Positions 47,210-56,869 of a stretch of DNA of 64,000 bases are shown piece by piece (within the stretch, counting starts at the first letter, position 1; every line of letters begins with the position of its first letter). The stretch is from contig CAZZMB010000004.1 of the NCBI GenBank assembly GCA_964655225.1, forward strand, positions 16,737-80,736. The letters run 5' to 3'. The notes beneath the pieces were generated by a model. It made no database searches, was not told where the DNA came from, and worked only from the letters and a program-made list of their open reading frames with translations. This stretch comes from JAFMKE01 sp964655225. GTDB taxonomy: Bacteria; Bacteroidota; Bacteroidia; Chitinophagales; UBA8649. The position numbers and the translations under genes are program-made.

Positions 47210-50062
47210 ATGAAGAGAAAAACCGACCATAGAATTTCGGAGCCTGCATTTATTGACATAGAAGGCACCAGAGTACATAATTTAAAAAACCTATCTGTGC
47301 GAATTCCGAGAAACCAGATGGTGGTGATTACAGGAATAAGTGGCAGTGGAAAATCTTCTTTGGCTTTTGATACCATATATGCTGAAGGTCAGCGCAGGTA
47401 CTTAGATACTTTTTCTAATTATGCTCGCCAGTTTATGGGTAATATGGAAAGGCCGGACGTGGATAGCATTACAGGACTCAGTCCGGTGATTTCAATCGAA
47501 CAAAAAACCGTAAGTAAGAATCCAAGAAGTACAGTTGGAACGATAACAGAAGTATATGATTTCTTCCGGTTACTTTATGCTAGAGCTTCAGATGCCTATT
47601 CCTATGTCTCAGGAAAAAAAATGGAGCAGTTTACTGAAAGCCAGGTGATTGAAACAATTCGAGAGACTTTCAAAAATAAAAATATTGTGGTTCTTGCTCC
47701 TCAGGTAAAAGGGCGTAAAGGGCATTATAGAGAGCTGTTTGACTCCCTTTTTAAAAGAGGGTTTTTAAAAGTGCGTGTCGATGGTGAGATTTTAGACATT
47801 GTTCCTAAAATGCAAGTGGATCGATATAAAGTTCACGATATAGAGGCTGTAGTGGATCGCTTAAATGTGAAAGAGGAAAATGACCATCGTTTACTTACAT
47901 CCATTGACAAGGCAATGAAATTGGGAGATGGTCTATTATTCATACTAAATATTGAAGAAAATAAGACTTACCCCTTTAGTAAAAATTTAATGGACAGGGA
48001 AAGCGGAATCTCTTATGATGCGCCTTCTCCAAATTCATTTTCGTACAACTCGCCCTATGGAATGTGTCCTTCTTGCAAAGGGCTAGGATATAAGATGCAA
48101 GTTAATGAGGACGCCATGTTACCCGATAAAAAACTGAGCATCAATAAAGGAGGGATTGCACCCTTGGGAATACGTCGAGACGGATACTTGTTTAAAGAGT
48201 TAAAAAGGCTCTCCAAAAAATTTAATTTTAATTTGGCTGAACCTGTGGGTGAGATGGATAGAGATACCTTAAATCTGCTCTTATACGGAGACCCCAAACA
48301 AGAAACACCCTCGGAAGAAGTAAACATTTCGGATGCCGATCGATGGTATACTATCGAAAATGGAGGAGTAGAGGCAATGCTTATTCGAAGTTATCGCGAT
48401 ACAACTTCAGATAGCATTCGTAAATGGGCCGAGCAATATATGGAACAAGAAACTTGCCCGAGTTGTAATGGCTATAGATTAAAGAAAGAATCATTATCCT
48501 TCAAGATAGATGGTCTGCATATTGGTCAAATTTCAGCCATGAATATTAACAGTCTTTTTCAATGGCTGGAGGACATCGAAAGACGATTAAGTAACAAGCA
48601 AAATGAAATCGCCGTTGAAGTACTTAAAGAAATAAGAGAAAGGATAAGTTTTCTGCTTGATGTAGGTTTAGATTACTTGAGTTTAGATCGTCCTGCACGA
48701 AGTTTGTCGGGTGGAGAAGCCCAGCGAATTCGGCTTGCTACACAAATAGGCTCCCAATTAAGTGGTGTAACCTATATTTTGGATGAGCCCAGCATTGGAT
48801 TACATCAGCGGGATAATGTAAAATTAATCGCTTCATTAAAGAAATTGGCGGAAAGTGATAACACCGTAATTGTTGTTGAACATGATAAAGATATCATGTT
48901 AGCATGTGATTACTTAGTAGATATCGGCCCTGCAGCAGGAGAGTATGGTGGTGAAATCGTAGCTGAGGGTATCCCAGATAGTTTTAAAAATGTGAAAACC
49001 ATCACTGCTGATTATTTATTTGGTAAAAAAGAGATTGCCGTCCCTAAAATTCGAAGAAAGGGAAGTGGAAAAAAAATTGTCCTTAGCGGTATGACGGGCA
49101 ATAATTTGAAAAATGTAACTCTAGCGTTTGATTTAGAAAAATTAATTTGTGTTACAGGAGTATCTGGAAGTGGTAAGTCTACCATCGTGAATGAAACCTT
49201 ATATCCCATACTGCACAAATATATTTACAAAGCAAGAACAAAACCATTGCCTTACAAAACTATAACGGGCTTAAAACATATTGACAAGGTCATAGAAATC
49301 GATCAATCACCTATCGGAAGAACTCCCCGTTCGAATCCTGCCACCTACATTAAAGTTTTTGATGAAATAAGGAAATTATTTGCGGTAACTCCTGAAGCAA
49401 AAATCCGAGGATTTGCACCAGGAAGGTTTTCTTTCAATGTCAAAGGGGGAAGATGCGAAGAATGCGGAGGTGGAGGTGTTAAGGTTATAGAAATGAACTT
49501 TCTTCCTAACGTAGAAGTCGAATGTCCAATTTGTATGGGCAAGCGATATAATCGAGAAACTTTAGAAATTAGATTCAAAGGAAAATCTATTTATGATGTT
49601 TTGGAGATGACCGTTGACGATGCTTGCGAATTTTTTGAATCTCAACCTAGAATCTACCGAAAAGTAAAAACTTTAAAGGATGTTGGACTAGGGTATTTGA
49701 GGCTAGGGCAAAGCTCTACAACCATTTCCGGTGGAGAAGCTCAGCGAGTTAAACTTTCTGCAGAATTAAGTAAAAAAGATACCGGGCAAACCTTCTATAT
49801 TTTAGATGAGCCAACCACAGGACTTCACTTCGAAGATATTAACGTCCTACTCGGCGTGCTTAACAAGCTAGTAGATAAGGGCAATACCGTTTTGGTTATT
49901 GAACATAACATGGATGTAGTTAAAGTAGCAGACCATGTTATCGACATAGGACCTGAAGGGGGAGATAAAGGGGGCGAAATCCTTTTTGAAGGAACACCTG
50001 AAGAGTTAGCCAAACACCCTTCAAGTTATACGGGGAAGTTTTTAAAATTGGAGCTAGAATAG
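47210..50062 (+). CDS. uvrA: Excinuclease ABC subunit A
   Basis: DNA damage-recognition ATPase of nucleotide excision repair. First P-loop GISGSGKS near residue 42, first zinc-finger Cys pairs CPSCKGLG and CPSCNGY, ABC signature LSGGEAQRIRLA, second P-loop GVSGSGKST, the conserved SPIGRTPRSNPATY, second zinc finger CEECGGGG/CPICMGKRY and second signature ISGGEAQRVKL. About 950 residues. ATG 47210 (MKRKTD) is chosen because the upstream TTG 47189 lies before the -7 element. Confidence 0.97.
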   Translation: MKRKTDHRISEPAFIDIEGTRVHNLKNLSVRIPRNQMVVITGISGSGKSSLAFDTIYAEGQRRYLDTFSNYARQFMGNMERPDVDSITGLSPVISIEQKTVSKNPRSTVGTITEVYDFFRLLYARASDAYSYVSGKKMEQFTESQVIETIRETFKNKNIVVLAPQVKGRKGHYRELFDSLFKRGFLKVRVDGEILDIVPKMQVDRYKVHDIEAVVDRLNVKEENDHRLLTSIDKAMKLGDGLLFILNIEENKTYPFSKNLMDRESGISYDAPSPNSFSYNSPYGMCPSCKGLGYKMQVNEDAMLPDKKLSINKGGIAPLGIRRDGYLFKELKRLSKKFNFNLAEPVGEMDRDTLNLLLYGDPKQETPSEEVNISDADRWYTIENGGVEAMLIRSYRDTTSDSIRKWAEQYMEQETCPSCNGYRLKKESLSFKIDGLHIGQISAMNINSLFQWLEDIERRLSNKQNEIAVEVLKEIRERISFLLDVGLDYLSLDRPARSLSGGEAQRIRLATQIGSQLSGVTYILDEPSIGLHQRDNVKLIASLKKLAESDNTVIVVEHDKDIMLACDYLVDIGPAAGEYGGEIVAEGIPDSFKNVKTITADYLFGKKEIAVPKIRRKGSGKKIVLSGMTGNNLKNVTLAFDLEKLICVTGVSGSGKSTIVNETLYPILHKYIYKARTKPLPYKTITGLKHIDKVIEIDQSPIGRTPRSNPATYIKVFDEIRKLFAVTPEAKIRGFAPGRFSFNVKGGRCEECGGGGVKVIEMNFLPNVEVECPICMGKRYNRETLEIRFKGKSIYDVLEMTVDDACEFFESQPRIYRKVKTLKDVGLGYLRLGQSSTTISGGEAQRVKLSAELSKKDTGQTFYILDEPTTGLHFEDINVLLGVLNKLVDKGNTVLVIEHNMDVVKVADHVIDIGPEGGDKGGEILFEGTPEELAKHPSSYTGKFLKLELE

Positions 50063-50103
50063 TTTTTTAGCTAATTCGCTTCACATTTATTCAAATTTTA
50101 AAT

Positions 50104-50111
50104 TACATTTG
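50104..50111 (+). promoter_or_regulatory. Putative -7 element of the B12 uptake operon
   Basis: TACATTTG, exact match to TAnnTTTG, placed just before the cobalamin riboswitch so that transcription would begin about 50118. No clear TTG -33 element. Confidence 0.5.
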
Positions 50112-50118
50112 TAATCTA

Positions 50119-50276
50119 TTGGTAATTTGAATGTAATATTCAAATTTAAAAGGGAATCCCGTGTAAATCGGGAGCAGTCTCCGCTGCTGTAAGTTCCAAA
50201 AAGTTTTTAGCACTATGCCACTGTTTAATTAAATGGGAAGGCGTTAAAAATGGGATGAGCCAGAATACCTGCCACT
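50119..50276 (+). promoter_or_regulatory. Cobalamin riboswitch
   Basis: Conserved cobalamin aptamer in the leader of the BtuB-like gene. The core AGGGAATCCCGTGTAAATC begins at 50151, followed by the hairpin GAGCAGTCTCCGCTGCTGTAA, then GCCACTG at 50217-50223, GGGAAGGC at 50235-50242 and the B12 box GATGAGCCAGAATACCTGCC at 50254-50273 (one base off the usual GAAGACC). Downstream, GGTAA/TTACC (50330-50334, 50339-50343), extended by GCG/CGC at 50326-50328 and 50348-50350, may be the expression platform. The rest of the 328-base gap holds the promoter and no ORF. Confidence 0.95.
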
Positions 50277-50390
50277 AGATTAATTGGAAAAACTTTCGGA
50301 AGAAAAGTGAATTCTACATTTAACCGCGTGGTAATTTCTTACCTATGCGCTTGCTTGTATTTTTCTTTTGAAAGTTAAAGTAAAAAGAAA

Positions 50391-52274
50391 TTGAAGCACA
50401 TTCTAAAACACATTTTACATCTACTTGCGCTTGCTAATTGCAGTGCTATACTCGCTCAAGTGGATACGACCGTTATACTTCCAGAAATGCAGGTGGAGAG
50501 GGTTCGCCAAGCAGCTATCGGCTTGGAGAATTACATATGGGACAGTGCGGTTCTGCAATCGAGAGCATACAGTAGCTTGGGAGATTTTTTATTGCAAGAA
50601 AGCAATGTCTATATCAAATCCTATGGAGGAAATAGTTTATCTACGGTAAGTATTCAAGGAGCAAGTGCATCTCAAACACTTTTGTTGTGGAATGGCCTAC
50701 CTGTGCAAAGTCCAATGTTGGGGCTGCTTGATTTGTCACTTGTACCAGTAAGTTTTAGTGATGAAATTAGCTTGCAGGTGGGCGGTAACAGCTCCTCCTG
50801 GGGTAGTGGGGCAATTGGTGGAGTAATTGGGATAACTAACCAAGCGAGCTATACCCAAAATTTTGAATTGGATTATTTTTCGAGTATTGCCAGTTTTTCC
50901 AACTTGCAACAACGACTTAAGATTGCCGCAGGCAACAAAAAGTTTCAAAGTGTAAGTAAATTAAGTTTTCAAAAAGGTAAAAATGATATACTTGTCAGGC
51001 CAGCTCCCAATGTAGATAATTACAGGCAGCGCAACGCGGCATTTTTACAACTCGGGGTATTGCAATCTTTTTATCTAAAACCAAATAACAAGAATGAACT
51101 AATCATCCATGCTTGGGTGCAAGAATCGGATAAAGAAATTCCACCGACATTGACACAACGAAGCAGTGAGGCCTATCAAACCGACAATTTCAAACGATTT
51201 ATGGGGCTTTGGAAGTTTACTTTCAAAAAACATTTACTACAAACTAGAATAGGACATTATCGGGAAAGGCAATTTTTTAATGACCCCCAAATACAACTAG
51301 AGGCACTCAATAAGTTTAATACTACTTTAGGAGAGCTTAATTATACCTACCAAGTTAATAGAAGACATAAACTAGAATTTGCTAGTACCACCACAAGAGC
51401 CAGTGCATTCAGCCGGTCTTATCAAGGGGAGGTAACGCAACTTAAAATAGCAGGCTTGATTTCTTACAAATATAGTCGCCCTAAAACTCAAGTGCAATTG
51501 AGTCTTCGTGAAGAGTGGATTGATAAGCGATTTTTACTTCCTGTCCCATATTTTGGAGTTAAACAAGCACTTGGAAATCGATTAATTCTGAAGCTTAAGA
51601 TTTCACGCGAGTTCAGATTACCCACCTTAAATGACCTCTATTGGAATCCTGGCGGTAATATTGAGCTTAAACCCGAACGGGGATGGAGCCAAGAGATTGG
51701 ACTTGCTGGAGAGTGGAGTCGCAAACGACACAGCATTGCAATAAGTAGTTCTATTTTTAATCGGAATATAGAGGATTGGATTTTATGGGCGCCCAGTGAT
51801 ATTGGTTTCTTTTGGAGTGCTAGTAATATTGCAAAGGTATGGTCCTACGGCTCGACAACTAAGCTGGATTATAAATATCATAAGCATAAATTTAGCTTTC
51901 AAGCAGGACTTGGATTTGACTATACGAAATCCAGCTACCGTATAGATTTGGATTTACCCAAATTATCAAAAGGTGATCAATTGTTTTATACACCAATTTA
52001 TCAGTCAACTGCAAATATTTCTTTACAAATTAGTCATTGGGCAATTCAATATCAGCACCAAGTAGTAGGAGAAACCATCGGAGCTAATGACGCGATACCA
52101 CGTTATCATGTGGGCAATGTTCATTTTACTTACCATTTCAATCAATCCAATTTTTCAGGCAAAATTTTTACTTCAATTCAAAATATTTATAACCAAAACT
52201 ATATCGTAGTTGAGCGGCGGCCAATGCCTGGAATTAATGCTCAATTCGGTATTAACATTAATCTAAAAAAATAA
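50391..52274 (+). CDS. TonB-dependent cobalamin receptor (BtuB-like)
   Basis: Outer-membrane beta-barrel transporter of 627 residues, predicted to import cobalamin because a B12 riboswitch leads the gene. Signal peptide (residues 1-22, cut near ILAQ), plug domain about 45-150 (LGDFLLQESNVYIKSYGGNSLSTVSIQGAS, GSGAIGGVI), then a barrel with the REFRLPTLNDLYWNPGGN signature of BtuB-type receptors and a C-terminal aromatic-rich strand. No carboxypeptidase-like N-terminal domain. The start appears to be TTG 50391. A DUF4465 gene follows 4 bases later. Confidence 0.9.
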   Translation: MKHILKHILHLLALANCSAILAQVDTTVILPEMQVERVRQAAIGLENYIWDSAVLQSRAYSSLGDFLLQESNVYIKSYGGNSLSTVSIQGASASQTLLLWNGLPVQSPMLGLLDLSLVPVSFSDEISLQVGGNSSSWGSGAIGGVIGITNQASYTQNFELDYFSSIASFSNLQQRLKIAAGNKKFQSVSKLSFQKGKNDILVRPAPNVDNYRQRNAAFLQLGVLQSFYLKPNNKNELIIHAWVQESDKEIPPTLTQRSSEAYQTDNFKRFMGLWKFTFKKHLLQTRIGHYRERQFFNDPQIQLEALNKFNTTLGELNYTYQVNRRHKLEFASTTTRASAFSRSYQGEVTQLKIAGLISYKYSRPKTQVQLSLREEWIDKRFLLPVPYFGVKQALGNRLILKLKISREFRLPTLNDLYWNPGGNIELKPERGWSQEIGLAGEWSRKRHSIAISSSIFNRNIEDWILWAPSDIGFFWSASNIAKVWSYGSTTKLDYKYHKHKFSFQAGLGFDYTKSSYRIDLDLPKLSKGDQLFYTPIYQSTANISLQISHWAIQYQHQVVGETIGANDAIPRYHVGNVHFTYHFNQSNFSGKIFTSIQNIYNQNYIVVERRPMPGINAQFGININLKK

Positions 52275-52278
52275 AATT

Positions 52279-53265
52279 ATGAAAAAAATTACTTTAGTTC
52301 TTTGTTTAGCTGTTACCAGCTTTTTATTTGCTCAAACTACTTCCACTTTTGAGGGGTTTAATCTTGGAGTCGACTCTTCCCTGAACGGGAGCGACCAGCA
52401 GGGAGGTTTTCCAGATGGAAATTTATTTTTCCCAAATACCTATATTGATGACCCACAATTTCCTTCTTGGTCGGGATTTGGTGTGTCTTCTAGAACGGAT
52501 AATACGACTCCTGGATACTTAAATGACTTGAGCTGCATAGCTGCTGAGGGTGCTGAAGGTTCAATGACTTATGGTGTAGCCTATATGAATTACTCAACAG
52601 GCGGTGCTGTTATGAGCCTCACGGGTCCTGCTAGTGGTGGAGCTATGGAGGGGATGTATATAAACAATAGTACTTATGCCTATTTGAGTATGCGTGATGG
52701 AGATGCAATTGCGAAGAATTTTGGAGGTGTCTCTGGGAATGACCCCGATTACTTTTTATTGAATATAGAAAAGTACGAAAACGGAATGCTTGGTACGGAA
52801 AAGATAGAATTTTATTTAGCGGATTTCCGTTCCACAAATAATTCAGATGATTATATTCTTGATGAATGGACTTATGTTGATTTGAGTAGTTTGGGAAATG
52901 CTGACAGCTTACTTTTTTCTATGGAGTCTTCAGATGTAGGACAGTTTGGTATGAATACCCCGGCATATTTTTGCCTGGATAACATAAGGACTAAAGATAG
53001 CCCTGTCACAGGCATTAGTGCTAATTCAGTTGATTTGAAAATATCAGTTTTCCCTAACCCTGCAGTAGATTTTATACATGTTCAGAATAAGGAGGAATTT
53101 GAAGGGACAATTGCCCTAATTGAATCTACTGGTAAAACAATCGGGCGGTATAATTTATCGCAAGATGAGCGTATAGATGTGTCGAACCTTTCTTCCGGAT
53201 TATATCTCCTGAATATTGAGTTATCTGACGGAAAAAATCAGACATATTCGATCATTAAAGAATAG
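52279..53265 (+). CDS. DUF4465 (BtuH-like) protein with T9SS type A sorting domain
   Basis: A 328-residue secreted protein: signal peptide 1-18 (ends LFAQ), then a DUF4465 domain (about 20-235; FEGFNLGVDSSLNG, WSGFGVSSRT, YMNYST, FYLADFRS, FSMESSDVGQFGMNTPAYFCLDNI). The last 75 residues are a T9SS type A tail (FPNPAVDF near 258, LSSGLYLL, C-terminal Lys). DUF4465 proteins of gut Bacteroides (BtuH) bind vitamin B12 at the cell surface. Here it sits 4 bases after the B12 receptor and behind a cobalamin riboswitch, so a B12-binding role is strongly suggested. It differs from lipid-anchored forms by its T9SS route. Confidence 0.88.
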   Translation: MKKITLVLCLAVTSFLFAQTTSTFEGFNLGVDSSLNGSDQQGGFPDGNLFFPNTYIDDPQFPSWSGFGVSSRTDNTTPGYLNDLSCIAAEGAEGSMTYGVAYMNYSTGGAVMSLTGPASGGAMEGMYINNSTYAYLSMRDGDAIAKNFGGVSGNDPDYFLLNIEKYENGMLGTEKIEFYLADFRSTNNSDDYILDEWTYVDLSSLGNADSLLFSMESSDVGQFGMNTPAYFCLDNIRTKDSPVTGISANSVDLKISVFPNPAVDFIHVQNKEEFEGTIALIESTGKTIGRYNLSQDERIDVSNLSSGLYLLNIELSDGKNQTYSIIKE

Positions 53266-53288
53266 CTGCATTTATTTTAATAAATTTT

Positions 53289-53319
53289 AAAGCCTTACTT
53301 CGACTGCAAGTAAGGCTTT
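53289..53319. terminator. Intrinsic terminator after the B12 operon
   Basis: Twelve-base perfect inverted repeat AAAGCCTTACTT/AAGTAAGGCTTT with a seven-base loop and trailing T residues, 24 bases after the DUF4465 stop. Confidence 0.85.
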
Positions 53320-53369
53320 TGATGCTTAACTAGCTACTTTTTAGTATATTCGCAGGCTAAAATCTATTC

Positions 53370-53855
53370 ATGGAATTAAAAGAAATATTGGCAATTAGTA
53401 AACTGCCTGGATTGTATCAAATGATCACTAGTCGAGATAATGGAATAATAGTTACTCCATTAGGCGAGCAAAAAAGGAAATTTGTGGCTTCCAGACAACA
53501 TATGTTCACGCCCTTGGAAAACATCACCGTATATACGAACACAGGAAGTATGGAGTTGGCAGAAATATTCAAAGCTATGAAGGCCAATGACAAGTGCCCC
53601 GAAGCAAAAGCTGCGGATAAAGATATAAGAGCTTATTTTGTGGCTATTGCGCCAGAACACGACCAGCAAAGAGTCTACACCAATGATATTCGTAAAATGA
53701 TTAAATGGTTTAAATCTTTGGATGAAGTAGGGATGTTTAAGGAGGAAAAGAAAGAAGAAGAAAGTGTAAAAAAGGACAAACCAAAGAAAGAGAAAGTAGC
53801 TAAGCCAAAGAAAGCGAAAGCAACAAAAAAAGAGAGTAAACCAAAGAAAAAATAA
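53370..53855 (+). CDS. DUF5606 family protein
   Basis: A 161-residue soluble protein of the Bacteroidota family DUF5606 (conserved start ELKEILAISKLPGLYQMI, middle FTPLENITVY, KWFKSLDEVGMF). Residues 125-161 are a low-complexity Lys/Pro/Ala/Glu tail, as in histone- or ribosome-associated proteins. Function unknown; the tail suggests nucleic-acid binding (inference). Its stop overlaps the next gene's ATG by one base. Confidence 0.87.
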   Translation: MELKEILAISKLPGLYQMITSRDNGIIVTPLGEQKRKFVASRQHMFTPLENITVYTNTGSMELAEIFKAMKANDKCPEAKAADKDIRAYFVAIAPEHDQQRVYTNDIRKMIKWFKSLDEVGMFKEEKKEEESVKKDKPKKEKVAKPKKAKATKKESKPKKK

Positions 53856-55573
53856 TGGATTCATCTACAACTTTAATCACTCAAAGTGAGCGTTCATTTA
53901 TGCCATCTTCTTTTCAAGTAGAAGAATGGGATGAGATTGTTTCATTTTATATTGAGCTTAATGATAGGCCAATTGAGACACAAGAACAGTTTGAGCAATG
54001 GTTAAAGGATTGGGATGAGTTATATGCAGTGGTGAGTGAGGATATGCGCCTGAAGTATATCAAAACATCTATTGATACCACCGACGAAACAGCCAAAAAG
54101 GAATTGGAAAGCTATTACATTAACATATCTCCAAAAATCAAACCTTGGGAAAATAAGTTGCAAAAAAGATTTGAAGCCAACCCGTTTAAAGAGAGTTTAT
54201 CCGAAGATTTTAAAAATTTAAAAAGAGGCATTGAGAAAGATTTAGCGCTGTTCACGGAAAAGAATATTGAGCTAAGCAGAGATTTAAGTTTAATGGAAAA
54301 TAAGTACGCTGAAATAACTGGCGCTTGGTCTATTAACTATGAGGGTAAAGATTTAACGATGCCCCAAGCTTCTATCTATTTTAAAAAAGTCGATAGACAA
54401 GTAAGAAAGGATGTATACTTCTTAGCAAGAGAAAGAGAGAATAAAGACGCAGAAGCACTAGATGACCTTATGGACCAATTGGTTTCAAAAAGACATCAGT
54501 TAGCGCTGAATGCAGGCTATGAAAATTATCGGGATTATATGTTTGATGAAAAACATCGATTTGATTATTCGCCGGAAGATTGTCAATCATTTCATCAATC
54601 TGTTGCCACCGCTATTATCCCTTTGTTAAGAAAGATTGACGAGCAAAGAAAGGCGAGTATAGGACTAGATGTACTAAGACCGTGGGATATGGTAGTAGAT
54701 CCATTACAGCAAGCACCATTGAAGCCGTTCAATACTACGGAAGATTTCGTTAATAAGACGGTCCACTGTTTCAATAAATTGGATCCATATTTCGGAGCTT
54801 GTATTGCTGATATGTACGCAAAGGGGAATTTAGATTTGGAGTCCCGAAAAGGGAAAGCACCTGGCGGATATATGATGGCAATGCCTGAATCGGGCGTACC
54901 TTTTATATTTATGAATCATGCATCTTCGGAAGGAGATGTTCGAGTAATGGTGCATGAAGGTGGCCATGCTATTCATAGTTTTTTGGATTACAGCATTCCA
55001 TTTGCTAATATGCGAAATACGCCAAGTGAGGTTGCAGAATTGGCCTCTATGAGTATGGAGCTCTTTTCTTTGGAGAATTGGGAAAGTTATTATCCGGAGG
55101 AGGGAGATTTGAAAAGAGCTAAAAGAAACCACTTAGAGGGCTTATTGAAAATTTTGCCAGGAGTAGCTAAAGGAGATGCTTTTCAACATTGGATGTATAC
55201 TAACCCTAAGCATACACGAACAGAGCGACGAGCCAAATGGATGGAATTGAACAAGATCTTCGGGGCTGGGATAACAGATAATACAGGTTTAGAGAAGTTT
55301 CAAGAAGTCGGTTATCAAGGGATTCTCCATTTCTATCAAGTGCCATTTTATTACATTGAGTATGGGTTTGCACAATTAGGCGCAATAGCTATGTGGAGGA
55401 ATTTTAAATCAAATAATCAAAAGGCTATTCAAGCTTACAAGAATGCTTTAAGTTTAGGTTATACGCGAAGTATTCCAGAAATATATCAAACGGCAGATAT
55501 TCAGTTTGATTTTTCTGCAGAATATGTGAGTGACCTAGCTAATTTTGTTCAAAGGGAGCTGGATAAGCTTTAA
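53855..55573 (+). CDS. M3 family oligoendopeptidase
   Basis: Cytosolic zinc peptidase of 572 residues without a signal peptide. The active site HEGGHAIHSF carries HExxH, with the third ligand Glu in SEVAELASMSMEL about 25 residues on; DVLRPWDM and GVPFIFMNHAS are typical of PepF-type M3B enzymes. Likely degrades short peptides. The gene overlaps DUF5606 by one base. Confidence 0.93.
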   Translation: MDSSTTLITQSERSFMPSSFQVEEWDEIVSFYIELNDRPIETQEQFEQWLKDWDELYAVVSEDMRLKYIKTSIDTTDETAKKELESYYINISPKIKPWENKLQKRFEANPFKESLSEDFKNLKRGIEKDLALFTEKNIELSRDLSLMENKYAEITGAWSINYEGKDLTMPQASIYFKKVDRQVRKDVYFLARERENKDAEALDDLMDQLVSKRHQLALNAGYENYRDYMFDEKHRFDYSPEDCQSFHQSVATAIIPLLRKIDEQRKASIGLDVLRPWDMVVDPLQQAPLKPFNTTEDFVNKTVHCFNKLDPYFGACIADMYAKGNLDLESRKGKAPGGYMMAMPESGVPFIFMNHASSEGDVRVMVHEGGHAIHSFLDYSIPFANMRNTPSEVAELASMSMELFSLENWESYYPEEGDLKRAKRNHLEGLLKILPGVAKGDAFQHWMYTNPKHTRTERRAKWMELNKIFGAGITDNTGLEKFQEVGYQGILHFYQVPFYYIEYGFAQLGAIAMWRNFKSNNQKAIQAYKNALSLGYTRSIPEIYQTADIQFDFSAEYVSDLANFVQRELDKL

Positions 55574-55710
55574 AAAATGTCTGTTTGTCCGGGTATATTT
55601 CTAGAGTTTACTCAACACTATTAACTAATCTAAGTGATACAGGCATTGTTGTCCTTGAGCTTACTTTGAAATAAAAAAAAAGTTATAATTTTATACAAAT
55701 TCTGGTACTT

Positions 55711-56211
55711 ATGAAAAAAAGCAACAAACAGCCCACTTATTTTTTAGTGTTTGCACTCTTATTTACGGTTCTAATTGCATGTAATAAAGATGAAGAAGAT
55801 AAACCAGTCGGAACTGAAGCAATAAACTTTATTCAACCCGATAGTACTACTATTATAGCTGCTGCTGGTGAACTTGTTGATTTTAGTCTATACTTGGCTA
55901 TAGATGCACCTATAGATTCTATAAGAGGAGCCTACTTTATTGATACCGCAATGAATATTAATAATTTGACTTACAACGACATGCAAACTGAGTTTTTTGT
56001 TCAAGTTTTTACGGATAGTTTAAATGTCCAAACGGTTTCAGGAACGCTTCAAATGCCTTTGGGAAGAAACGCTTCTGTGCCATTTCAACCTTATTTTAGC
56101 GGCAGCACGACCCCTTTTATTGCGCAGAAGTATGATGCTGTTCGAGTTGTTTTTAGATTAGACAGTGATAATTTAAGTTATGAGAAACAACTTAAAATTA
56201 TTGTAAATTAA
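55711..56211 (+). CDS. Hypothetical lipoprotein
   Basis: A 166-residue lipoprotein: signal sequence with lipobox VLIAC (Cys about residue 24), followed by the acidic NKDEEDKP stretch, resembling the lipoprotein export signal of Bacteroidota surface lipoproteins. The mature part is predicted beta-rich (for example AAAGELVDFSLYLAIDAP, DAVRVVFRLD), like a single Ig-like domain. No family recognised. It ends 4 bases before pdxH. Confidence 0.78.
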   Translation: MKKSNKQPTYFLVFALLFTVLIACNKDEEDKPVGTEAINFIQPDSTTIIAAAGELVDFSLYLAIDAPIDSIRGAYFIDTAMNINNLTYNDMQTEFFVQVFTDSLNVQTVSGTLQMPLGRNASVPFQPYFSGSTTPFIAQKYDAVRVVFRLDSDNLSYEKQLKIIVN

Positions 56212-56215
56212 GAAA

Positions 56216-56860
56216 GTGTCAGAGATAAATAAAAACTTACACCAAGAAAGAAAGAGCTACGACCAGTCCACATTAAGGATTCATATGGTCGATAATGATC
56301 CCATTAAGCAGTTTGATAAATGGTATTGCGAAGCGGAAAGTTTTGGTGACTTTGAGGCAAATGCTATGGTTATTTCTACTGTAAGTATAGATGGTAGGCC
56401 CAGTAGTCGGGTAGTTTTACTTAAAGAATATTCTAACGAAGGGTTAATATTTTTTTCAAATTACGACAGCCGTAAGGGCCGTGAAATAGCTGCAAACAAT
56501 GCGGTAAGTGTCCTGTTTTTCTATGAACAAATGCAAAGGCAAATTCGGATAGACGGGCGGGTAGAAAAAATTTCAGAAAAGGCAAGTGAGGATTATTTTA
56601 AAACAAGACCAATTGAGAGTCAGTATGGTGCAATGGTTTCCCAACAAAGTCACCCGCTGGCAAGTAAGGACGAGTTAGAAAAAGAATTCCAATCCATTCT
56701 TAGTAGCAATAAAAAACCCCAACGTCCGAAACATTGGGGCGGTTATATACTGAAACCTAGCTATTTTGAGTTTTGGCAAGGACGACCAAATCGTTTACAT
56801 GATAGAATATATTATTCCTACGAAAAAAAATCTTGGAATAAGGGTATTCTTTCACCCTAA
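56216..56860 (+). CDS. pdxH: Pyridoxine/pyridoxamine 5'-phosphate oxidase
   Basis: FMN enzyme making pyridoxal 5'-phosphate, the cofactor of HemL among others. Family features: SYDQSTLRIHMVDNDPIKQFDKW, AMVISTVSIDGRPSSRVVLLK, FFSNYDSRKGREIA, QIRIDGRVEKIS, SQYGAMVSQQSHPL and WGGYILKPSYFEFWQG with the C-terminal RLHDRI. 214 residues. The start codon appears to be GTG 56216. Confidence 0.96.
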   Translation: MSEINKNLHQERKSYDQSTLRIHMVDNDPIKQFDKWYCEAESFGDFEANAMVISTVSIDGRPSSRVVLLKEYSNEGLIFFSNYDSRKGREIAANNAVSVLFFYEQMQRQIRIDGRVEKISEKASEDYFKTRPIESQYGAMVSQQSHPLASKDELEKEFQSILSSNKKPQRPKHWGGYILKPSYFEFWQGRPNRLHDRIYYSYEKKSWNKGILSP

Positions 56861-56869
56861 GATAACTGG

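Noticed and set aside
53460..53864. 134-codon open frame on the minus strand, opposite DUF5606
   Set aside because: Its product is almost all Phe, Leu and Ser from the antisense of Lys-rich codons; the plus-strand gene is a recognised family.
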